DNA of 64,000 bases, taken from contig NZ_SJOF01000002.1 in the NCBI RefSeq assembly GCF_004331255.1, positions 124,001-188,000 of the forward strand, read 5' to 3'. The number at the start of each line of letters is the position of its first letter. Positions within the stretch are counted from its first letter, which is position 1. Position numbers and translations under genes: made by a program. Of the stretch, positions 54,563 to 61,935 are shown one piece after another. The notes beneath the pieces were generated by a model. That model did no database searches, had not been told where the DNA came from, and saw nothing but the letters and a program-made list of their open reading frames with translations. This DNA is from Acinetobacter sp. ANC 4173 (lineage in GTDB: Bacteria > Pseudomonadota > Gammaproteobacteria > Pseudomonadales > Moraxellaceae).

Positions 54563-56345
54563 GTTCAGCCTCCACTACAGTTTGCGCAACATACAGTGGG
54601 TTTTTTAAATTGACATAAATCGACTGTTGAGAAATATCAGCTTGTAGCTCGTCCAATTCATACAAACGCGTCATCAAATTTCCCTTATAAGGGAATGTCG
54701 TTTGATGTAACACTGTCTTTAACAGTTGGCTTTCCGGATATTTTTGATACGCTTGAATCAAATAAGATTGTAATTTTTCAATCAGTTGCTGTTCTTCAAC
54801 CACACCTGTTATGCCAATTGCATTAATCAAGCCAAACAAGGTATTCCCAATAAAGTAATATCGGAAACGCTCATCCACTAAAGCCTGCGGGCAAACTGCC
54901 TGACCATCTGTCGCCAAGGTCGGAAAACGTGCCAAAATTTCGTTGGCTAGCTCTTGAATATAATAAAAACCCTGATTGTCTCTAAACCAAACATTTTTTG
55001 GCATTCCATCTTCAAGTTCAATCAGTGTATTTTGCTGATGGGCTTCAAATGCCATACCAAATTCATGGTACAACTCCATAAGGGGTAAAATTGTAATTTT
55101 TAAAAAGCGCTCAAACCACTGTAAAGCCACATCTGTTTGACTCAGTCCTGTCTGCTTTGAAATATCAGCAAAAATTTGACTAAAACGATTTTTAGATTCA
55201 AACGGATGATCTTGGCACAATGCAGCAATACAGGTTACATCATCACTTTGCTTGAACGGATTTTCCCGTAGAATACAGATGGTTTCATCCAGAACTTGAC
55301 CATTCACTTTTAATGCAATCCAAGCAGGGTCACTGATGGTCTGTAATCGTGGATTACGCTGTCTAAAATCTAACAGACAGTCATCATTCCATAATTGGTA
55401 GCTCAATAAACCACGATGGCACTCTTTATAGAGATTTACACGAATCGAATTGGTCACAGCCACAGTCATTGAAGCCTTAAACATCCAAGGCGCTTGCTCA
55501 CTATATAAAGTCCGCACTGATGTCGTCGCCTTAACATCCCAACCCAAAGCACCAAAATCAATCAATGCTCCCTCATGTAACAACTGCTGATACCAGTCTT
55601 TGTCTTTTAAATATCTTGCCTGCCACGGATGCAAAGGTAGCAAAACATAATCAGGGTGCTGCGCCATTTTTTCATGATGATACGTATTAAAGTATGGCGC
55701 TAAATCTTGTTTTAATTGACTTGGAATCGATAAATTATGCGCATTATCATGAATGACATAATCTGGATGCACATATAAAAAATGCATTTTAAAAGCAGTC
55801 TGGGTTTCTGGAGAATAACGCTTCCAATCATCTTGCACGAAACCCTGACGGCTCTTTGGTGAAGGATGCATACTATGTCCAAGAACAAGCGCTTGCTCAC
55901 TTTGAACAAAGTTTTGCTTCGACGCAATGACGTCATCCATTTGATCTTTTCGATGAGTTAAAAACTGTTGTAATGCTCGACGGCTTTGAATCCAGCATTC
56001 CAGTAAAGATGAAGTATCTAACTGTTTTTCATTTTCTTTTATGGTTAGATTTTCCAATAAATTAGCGGCCAAATTTACCGCACTAATTTTTAGAATTTCA
56101 TCATCTTGCTCAACCCATGGTAAATCAGCCAAACGATGCCGACCCACTTTACTCATATATTCAAGCGGTGCATAAACATATCCAGCAATGCTATCCAAAG
56201 GAATACACACCAAAACCTTGCCCTGACCCTGCTCACGTAAATGTTGTGATTGCTCGGCCACAGGAATCAAATATCCATTTCCTGTTTCTTGTAGATATGA
56301 ATTCATTAAATGTTGTAAAGCGATCTTATCCGTAATTGATTTCAT
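54555..56345 (-). CDS. IucA/IucC-family NIS siderophore synthetase (first copy, operon head)
   Basis: 596 residues from the ATG at 56345; a GTG three codons upstream is possible. Motifs: LVLGHSMHPSPKSRQGFVQD, YVLLPLHPWQARYLKD, MKASMTVAVTNSIRVNLYK-like MFKASMTVAVTNSIRVNL and FEAHQQNTLIELEDGMPKNV with NVWFRDNQGFYYI. The motif is A-H-Q-Q-N here against S-H-G-Q-N in the second copy, so it belongs to a different NIS subtype. It begins the siderophore operon behind a Fur-like site. Confidence 0.92.
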   Translation of the reverse strand: MKSITDKIALQHLMNSYLQETGNGYLIPVAEQSQHLREQGQGKVLVCIPLDSIAGYVYAPLEYMSKVGRHRLADLPWVEQDDEILKISAVNLAANLLENLTIKENEKQLDTSSLLECWIQSRRALQQFLTHRKDQMDDVIASKQNFVQSEQALVLGHSMHPSPKSRQGFVQDDWKRYSPETQTAFKMHFLYVHPDYVIHDNAHNLSIPSQLKQDLAPYFNTYHHEKMAQHPDYVLLPLHPWQARYLKDKDWYQQLLHEGALIDFGALGWDVKATTSVRTLYSEQAPWMFKASMTVAVTNSIRVNLYKECHRGLLSYQLWNDDCLLDFRQRNPRLQTISDPAWIALKVNGQVLDETICILRENPFKQSDDVTCIAALCQDHPFESKNRFSQIFADISKQTGLSQTDVALQWFERFLKITILPLMELYHEFGMAFEAHQQNTLIELEDGMPKNVWFRDNQGFYYIQELANEILARFPTLATDGQAVCPQALVDERFRYYFIGNTLFGLINAIGITGVVEEQQLIEKLQSYLIQAYQKYPESQLLKTVLHQTTFPYKGNLMTRLYELDELQADISQQSIYVNLKNPLYVAQTVVEAEHA

Positions 56346-56411
56346 CGTTATCACTTCTATCTATTAAGTAAAAATAGTGTGATGCGTAAGATATACTAAT
56401 CAATTTAAAAT

Positions 56412-56446
56412 GCAAATGATAATTACTATTAATTACACTATCATTT
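56412..56446 (-). promoter_or_regulatory. Fur box upstream of the siderophore operon
   Basis: GCAAATGATAATTACTATT (56412-56430) fits the Fur consensus with GATAATTA against GATAATCA; a second TATCATTT-like half follows to 56446. It lies about 70 bases ahead of the first synthetase gene. Confidence 0.7.
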
Positions 56447-56517
56447 ACAACAGTGTCTATCCTGTCTCAGATATCATCAATAAGGTGTGTTTATCAATAC
56501 AAAATTGAGGATGACAA

Positions 56518-56808
56518 TGGAAAATGTTGTGCAATACTTGAATGCTGGGTTGTGTTTAACAAGACTTGCTAAGCCTATTGCCTCTACGATTTATGACACT
56601 GCTTGAGTGAGGGTTTCAATAAAGGTTTATTCAGTCGCGATCAAAGTTGGAGATTATGATGTAAACCTTGAAGCGATAAAGCATGAAAATTATTTAACTC
56701 AACCACGAACAATATTTTTTAATTGGGAGTAAATTTGCGTAAAAAAAGCTCAAATTTAACCTGATCATTAGCCCAATAACGGAGTAACAAACAAATCAAA
56801 TTTGAGCT
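56518..56808. other. Intergenic stretch with short frames and an inverted repeat
   Basis: The gap 56355-56857 holds the Fur site and two short plus-strand frames that may be remnants: MENVVQYLNAGLCLTRLAKP from 56518, and SVAIKVGDYDVNLEAIKHEN ending FFNWE. AGCTCAAATTT (56747-56757) and AAATTTGAGCT (56798-56808) form an 11-bp inverted repeat about 50 bases before the end of the NADH dehydrogenase gene on the other strand and may help end it. Nothing here is a confident gene. Confidence 0.35.
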
Positions 56809-56857
56809 GGCTCTTTATAAAAATTTATATCAATAGACTAAATTTCTCTTTGAAATA

Positions 56858-58174
56858 TCAATGCATTTTTAATTGCGGTCTAGCCGACTTAGATAAAACA
56901 TCCTTTAACATCAAAATGCTGGTTTTAAATAGTCCATGCAATGCAATTTGATGAAATCGGTACAGTGACATATACATTAAACGAGCAACAAAACCTTCAA
57001 TATTGATATTGCCCATGACATGCCCAACACTATTACGGTCGCTTAAAGATACGAGTGAGCCTTTATCCTTAAATACAAATTCTGGAAGCGGTTGACCTGC
57101 GATATAAGCCGCTAAGGCTTTTTCCAAAAAAATTGCCTGTTGATTGGCGACTTGTGCGCGCGGTGCTAAAGGACGCTCCTTGCCTTTTGGTATATAACTC
57201 GCGCAATCCCCCATTGCAAAAATAGAATCATCCCGTGTCGTTTGCAAGGTCGATTTGACGATGAGTTGATTAATACGATTGGTTTCTAATTCTGCAATGT
57301 TATTGAGAAAATCTGGCGCTTTAATTCCCGCAGACCAAACCTTTAAGTCAGCAGCTAATTGTGTTCCATCATCAAAATAAATGTATGTGTCATCAATCTT
57401 TTGCACTCGGCTTCTGGTTTTTACATGAATACCCATGTTGAGTAATTCTGCTTCAGCTAAACTTGATATTTTCGTGTTCAGTGCAGGTAATACGCGATCT
57501 GCCGCCTCAATTAGGGTAATACACACATTATCGGGTTGAATACTGTCTAAACCATATTTACAAAATTGATGTGCTGCAAAATGTAATTCCGCTGCCAATT
57601 CGACCCCAGTTGCACCCGCACCAATGATCGCGATATTGAGTAAACTGTGTTGCGTATCTTCAATTAAGGTATTGGCTTGTGCTTGGAGATACAGATTTAA
57701 AAACTCTTTCTGTAAATAATCTGCCTGTGCACGAGAATCTAGACATACACAATGTGCTTTTGCACCTTCAGTATTAAAGTCGTTTGAAGTCGATCCTACT
57801 GAAACCACTAAAATATCGTAAGCAATAGAACGACATGGCGCAATTTGATCACCTTGATGAGAACTTAATTCTGCAAGTTGAATCTTTTTTTCGGTACGAT
57901 CGATATTGATCATTTTTCCCAAAAAGAACTCAAAATGATTTTTATTGGCATGCGCAAAATAATTCAATTCATCATCATGTGAATTCAATGTTCCTGAAGC
58001 CACTTCATGTAAAAGTGGTTTCCAAATATGGGTTAAAGTTGCATCGACCAAGATAATTTCGGCTTTATTTTTTTTGCCTAAACGATTCCCTAAACGCGTA
58101 GCAAGTTCGAGCCCGCCTGCTCCACCACCGACAATCACGATGCGTGTCTTACAATTTTTGTTTTCCAGTTGCAT
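56858..58174 (-). CDS. Type II NADH dehydrogenase (NDH-2)
   Basis: The start ATG at 58174 (438 residues) follows GGAGA by 8 bases; the earlier in-frame start has no ribosome site. FAD site IVIVGGGAGGLELATRLGNR, second nucleotide site NIAIIGAGATGVELAAELHF, FAD contact IFAMGDCASYI, and the C-terminal amphipathic membrane helix (GFVARLMYMSLYRFHQIALH). NDH-2 passes electrons from NADH to quinone without pumping protons. It stands alone between the siderophore operon and the AT-rich spacer. Confidence 0.93.
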   Translation of the reverse strand: MQLENKNCKTRIVIVGGGAGGLELATRLGNRLGKKNKAEIILVDATLTHIWKPLLHEVASGTLNSHDDELNYFAHANKNHFEFFLGKMINIDRTEKKIQLAELSSHQGDQIAPCRSIAYDILVVSVGSTSNDFNTEGAKAHCVCLDSRAQADYLQKEFLNLYLQAQANTLIEDTQHSLLNIAIIGAGATGVELAAELHFAAHQFCKYGLDSIQPDNVCITLIEAADRVLPALNTKISSLAEAELLNMGIHVKTRSRVQKIDDTYIYFDDGTQLAADLKVWSAGIKAPDFLNNIAELETNRINQLIVKSTLQTTRDDSIFAMGDCASYIPKGKERPLAPRAQVANQQAIFLEKALAAYIAGQPLPEFVFKDKGSLVSLSDRNSVGHVMGNINIEGFVARLMYMSLYRFHQIALHGLFKTSILMLKDVLSKSARPQLKMH

Positions 58175-58757
58175 TGTTGTTTCTCCAATTGTTTGATGGT
58201 TAGGAAACGTTCGATTCATAATCATCAAATAATTGTCTAGCGTTCCGTTGCGCTTAGAGTTGTATCAAAATGTATCGTAAAATAATAAAATAGAAACAAA
58301 TGATAGTGAACATTTATTTAAAAAATAATGGTGAAATTTTATTTAAAATTAACAGCTTTATTGCGCAAATCCATCTTTTTATAACTTTAAATTAAATATT
58401 TAAAAAAATAATTTTTATATAAATTTCAATATTTTATTTATATTAAATTTTAAAAAGCACACAAGTTGCGTAAAAAATAAACGATATTAAATTCTAATTT
58501 TTTAATAGACAATTCAACTTTCAATTGTTCTTTTTTTAACCAAAAAGACAATACCGAAGAAAAAAAGAAAAGATTACACCCATCAGAGTTCACTCATCAG
58601 GAAGAATTCCCACACGAACCATTTAGAAAATCATGGTTTTTTAAAACTAAAAATAGCCCCAAATTTTGAATAATTTTTTATATGCTGTATTTAAAAGTCA
58701 GTCATGAATATACAAATCTTGCTACTTAAATAAGACCGTTTTTAATTATGATATCAA
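58175..58757. other. AT-rich intergenic region, no gene seen
   Basis: About 580 bases, very AT-rich with repeated TTAAA/ATTTA tracts and no frame of useful length. It should hold the promoter of the NADH dehydrogenase gene (minus strand); I could not fix a convincing -35/-10 pair. Base composition is clearly lower in GC than the neighbouring genes. Confidence 0.6.
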
Positions 58758-58796
58758 GAAAAAGTCATACCCCTTTTCCAAGAAGTATGACTAAAA
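58758..58796 (-). terminator. Terminator of the OsmC-YcaO gene
   Basis: AGTCATAC (58763-58770) pairs with GTATGACT (58785-58792) around a 14-base loop; on the minus strand the stem is followed by a T run. Confidence 0.7.
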
Positions 58797-58828
58797 TTAT
58801 TAGATTAACTGCAACCCAATTAAATCAA

Positions 58829-61048
58829 TTAGACCAACAATTCAGCTTTGGCAAGATTCGAATATTTGGCCCGTGCAGCATGTAGTTTTTGATAACTATC
58901 AAGTAAACGTTGATGACGATCTAATCCTTCAAGTTTCATACTGGTTGGCGTTAAACCATAGAATCGAACACTACCATCAACTGAACCTACGGCTGCATCC
59001 ATGTGTTCATCACCAAACATACGACGGAAATTCACTTCATAATCTTCAAGTTCCATTTCATCATCCAGTTCAACTTCTAACACGACATTTAAGCATTGAT
59101 AGAACAAGCCACGTTCAACCGTATTGGTGTTGTATTGCAGGAAGGTTTCAACCAGATCTTTGGCTTCTTCAAATTGCTGTAAAGCCAAATAAATCATCAG
59201 TTTAAGTTCTAGAATCGTGAGCTGCCCCCACACTGTGTTGTCATCAAACTCAATCCCGATCAGGGTTTTGATGTCGGTGTAGTCATCCAATTCACTTTCT
59301 TCTAGACGTTCAACCAAGGCTTCGAGTTGTTCATCATCTAGGCGATGCAAATTCAGCGTGTCTTCACGGAACCACAACGCCTTATTGGTATTATCCCAGA
59401 TTAAATCTTCGACCAAATATACTTCTGAATAGTCAGGCACTAAAATACGGCAAGCTGTAGCACCTAAATGCTCATAAACAGCCATATAAACTTCTTTGCC
59501 CATATCCTTAAGAATATCAAACAAGATTTTGGCTTCATCGATATTTTTCGCATGCCCTTCAGCACTAAAATCCCAATTGACAAAGTCATACTCAGATTTT
59601 GCACTAAAGAAACGCCAAGACACCAAGCCACTCGAATCGATAAAGTGTTCTACAAAGTTGTTCGGTTCAGTGACTGCCTGTGAACTAAAGGTTGGACGTG
59701 GTAAATCATTTAGCCCTTCAAAACTACGACCTTGCATTAACTCGGTTAAGCTACGTTCAATCGCCACTTGCATATTGGGATGAGCACCAAACGATGCAAA
59801 TACGCCACCAGTCCGCGGATTCATTAAGGTGACACACATCACTGGGTACTTTCCGCCTAATGATGCATCTTTCACCAAAATAGGGAAACCTTGCTCTTCT
59901 AAGCTTTTAATCCCTTCAATAATGCTTGGATATTGCGCCAGTACATCCGCAGGTACATCTGGGAGTGCAATTTCACCTTCAATGATTTCACGCTTCACCG
60001 CACGTTCAAAAATCTCGGATAAGCATTGGACTTGAGCTTCGGCAAGGGTATTACCCGCACTCATACCATTACTTAAATATAAGTTTTCAATCAAATTGGT
60101 TGGGAAATACACCACTTCACTATCGGACTGACGTACGTAAGGTAATGAGCAAATACCACGCTCGGTATTGCCTGAGTTGGTGTCATATAAATGCGTACCC
60201 AAAAGTTCATTTTCAGGGTCATAAATTGCTTTGCAATACTCATCCAGAATCTCTGGCGGCAATTCACCATTTGGACCAGGTTGGAACCATTTTTCATCTG
60301 GATAATGTACAAATTCGGCATTGGCAATTTCTTCGCCCCAGAATTGATCGTTGTAGAACAAATTACAGTTCAGACGTTCAATAAACTCGCCCAAGGCTGA
60401 AGCTAAAGCACTTTCTTTGGTTGCACCTTTACCATTCGAGAAACACATTGGAGAATGCGCATCACGAATATGTAACGACCACACATTAGGTACAATATTA
60501 CGCCAAGATGCAATTTCAATTTTCATGCCTAAGTTCGCCAATAACCCAGACATATTGGCAATGGTTTCCTCTAAAGGTAAGTCCTTGCCGGTGATGTGAG
60601 TCAGGTGTTCAGACGCCAGATTCGGCATTAAAAGCGCTTGTGCATCTGCATCAATACTTTCAACTTCTTCAATGACAAACTCAGGTCCTGTTTGAATGAC
60701 TTTCTTTACTGTACAGCGGTCAATCGAACGTAAAATCCCTTGGCGGTCTTTTTCTGAAATATCGGCTGGTAGCTCAACTTGGATTTTAAAAATCTGTTTA
60801 TATCGGTCTTCAGGATCAACAATATTATTTTGTGATAAGCGAATATTATCGGTTGGAATGTTACGCGCAAGGCAATAGACCTTAACAAAGTAAGCGGCAC
60901 ACATCGCTGAAGATGCTAAGAAATAGTCGAATGGTCCTGGGGCTGAACCATCGCCTTTGTAGCGAATAGGTTGGTCAGCAATTACAGTAAAGTCATCAAA
61001 TTTAGCTTCGAGTCGAAGGTTATCGAGATAATTGACTTTAATTTCCAT
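58829..61048 (-). CDS. OsmC-YcaO fusion protein
   Basis: 739 residues against about 586 for E. coli YcaO. The N-terminal ~140 residues form an OsmC-type domain (FDYFLASSAMCAAYFVKVYC and DRCTVKKVIQTGPEFVIEEV, with a likely peroxidatic cysteine pair). From ~165 a YcaO domain follows: HSPMCFSNGKGATKESALAS, GEFIERLNCNLFYNDQFWGE, NGMSAGNTLAEAQVQCLSEI and ERAVKREIIEGEIALPDVPA. The C-terminal ~150 residues are the helical, acidic YcaO tail. YcaO domains use ATP to activate peptide backbones; E. coli YcaO is linked to RimO-dependent S12 modification. OsmC domains reduce organic peroxides. The fusion is a known architecture whose function is unclear. Confidence 0.9.
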   Translation of the reverse strand: MEIKVNYLDNLRLEAKFDDFTVIADQPIRYKGDGSAPGPFDYFLASSAMCAAYFVKVYCLARNIPTDNIRLSQNNIVDPEDRYKQIFKIQVELPADISEKDRQGILRSIDRCTVKKVIQTGPEFVIEEVESIDADAQALLMPNLASEHLTHITGKDLPLEETIANMSGLLANLGMKIEIASWRNIVPNVWSLHIRDAHSPMCFSNGKGATKESALASALGEFIERLNCNLFYNDQFWGEEIANAEFVHYPDEKWFQPGPNGELPPEILDEYCKAIYDPENELLGTHLYDTNSGNTERGICSLPYVRQSDSEVVYFPTNLIENLYLSNGMSAGNTLAEAQVQCLSEIFERAVKREIIEGEIALPDVPADVLAQYPSIIEGIKSLEEQGFPILVKDASLGGKYPVMCVTLMNPRTGGVFASFGAHPNMQVAIERSLTELMQGRSFEGLNDLPRPTFSSQAVTEPNNFVEHFIDSSGLVSWRFFSAKSEYDFVNWDFSAEGHAKNIDEAKILFDILKDMGKEVYMAVYEHLGATACRILVPDYSEVYLVEDLIWDNTNKALWFREDTLNLHRLDDEQLEALVERLEESELDDYTDIKTLIGIEFDDNTVWGQLTILELKLMIYLALQQFEEAKDLVETFLQYNTNTVERGLFYQCLNVVLEVELDDEMELEDYEVNFRRMFGDEHMDAAVGSVDGSVRFYGLTPTSMKLEGLDRHQRLLDSYQKLHAARAKYSNLAKAELLV

Positions 61049-61084
61049 GTTGGCACCTAATGATGCTTATATGCCTACACAGAC

Positions 61085-61199
61085 AGATAAGCGTCGAAAA
61101 TATTGAATTAAAAGCAGAATGCAATGAAGAAATTGGTTTGCAAAAAGAATCAGCCAAAGGCTTGGCGCTGATTAAAAAACGGCTTAACGAATGCGCGTA
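61085..61199 (+). pseudogene. Possible coding remnant before the OsmC-YcaO gene
   Basis: One plus-strand frame reads VENIELKAECNEEIGLQKES and AKGLALIKKRLNECA to a TAG at about 61199, with protein-like composition but no proper start or ribosome site (only an ATG about 10 codons before it). It looks like the helical C-terminus of a lost gene. Unknown family. The rest of 61049-61479 holds a hairpin and no gene. Confidence 0.25.
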
Positions 61200-61384
61200 G
61201 ATTTTACAGATTTCTGGCTCAAAGTGGAAATGCTATCTTGAGATTTATGCAATTTTTCCAATAAGCCCGTGCATTTTAAATGTGCACTATATTCGATTGC
61301 TCGATTTTTCAAAACAAAAAACATATCCAAACAATACACATAGTATTCTTTGAGCAAATGAATCCTGTATTGATGAAACATCGT

Positions 61385-61414
61385 GATATTTCCCTGAATT
61401 CTCAGGGAAATATC
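61385..61414 (-). terminator. Perfect 13-bp hairpin after the lipoprotein gene
   Basis: GATATTTCCCTGA (61385-61397), loop ATTC, TCAGGGAAATATC (61402-61414). It lies 65 bases beyond the lipoprotein stop on the minus strand. No long T run follows, but the stem is very stable, so it is a probable terminator. Confidence 0.6.
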
Positions 61415-61479
61415 AAAAGTCTATTCTTGGGTCAATTCGACCCGTGCAAGCTTGGCATCACAATTTTGATGACAATATG

Positions 61480-61935
61480 CTAACTCAATTTCTCTAACTG
61501 AAAATCTTCAAATGCATCAAATGGTCGCCCCGAATTTGGGTCAATAACTTCCACATAATTTTGCCCCCATACGATGAGGTTACGTTCTTTCACACCATGA
61601 AGTTGAATCTGGAGCTTTCCATCATCATTAAACGCAAACTTCCCGTTAAAAGTTTCCGACTGCTTGTTGCCGCTATTGGCTGTCCGTACCAATTCAAAGC
61701 TTTGATCCTGATTTAATTTCATGTCAATTGTGGATCCTTCACAGCCATCACAGAACGTAGGACAAGTCACGCATGGTGTAATGCCTCGGTATTGCCCCAC
61801 CCACAGTTGCAATTGAGGATCTACAGCTTTTATGGATTTTTCAATTTCACTGCTTGAATGTTCAGCTTGTTTTGACTGGCTACAGCCCAAACATAAACTG
61901 GCAAAAACGAATGAACACAGTAATGTTTTTTTCAT
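61480..61935 (-). CDS. NlpE-like lipoprotein with an extra cysteine cluster
   Basis: 151 residues. The signal peptide ends in LCLGC (Cys18), so it is a lipoprotein. The core LWVGQYRGITPCVTCPTFCD, with GCEGSTIDMKLNQDQSFELV after it, matches the N-terminal barrel of NlpE (W-x-G-x-Y-x-G-x2-P-C-x2-C). NlpE normally has one CxxC pair; here CVTCPTFCDGC gives four cysteines in eleven residues. NlpE senses lipoprotein sorting and copper in E. coli. The ATG directly abuts the TonB receptor stop with no gap, so it is the receptor's operon partner. The metal-binding idea is inference. Confidence 0.75.
   Translation of the reverse strand: MKKTLLCSFVFASLCLGCSQSKQAEHSSSEIEKSIKAVDPQLQLWVGQYRGITPCVTCPTFCDGCEGSTIDMKLNQDQSFELVRTANSGNKQSETFNGKFAFNDDGKLQIQLHGVKERNLIVWGQNYVEVIDPNSGRPFDAFEDFQLEKLS

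Noticed and set aside
58873-60599. Several plus-strand frames antisense to the OsmC-YcaO gene
   Set aside because: They overlap a full-length conserved gene and show no family motifs or ribosome sites.
61184-61381. Minus-strand 65-residue frame
   Set aside because: It has no ribosome site, unusual composition and overlaps another remnant; nothing supports expression.
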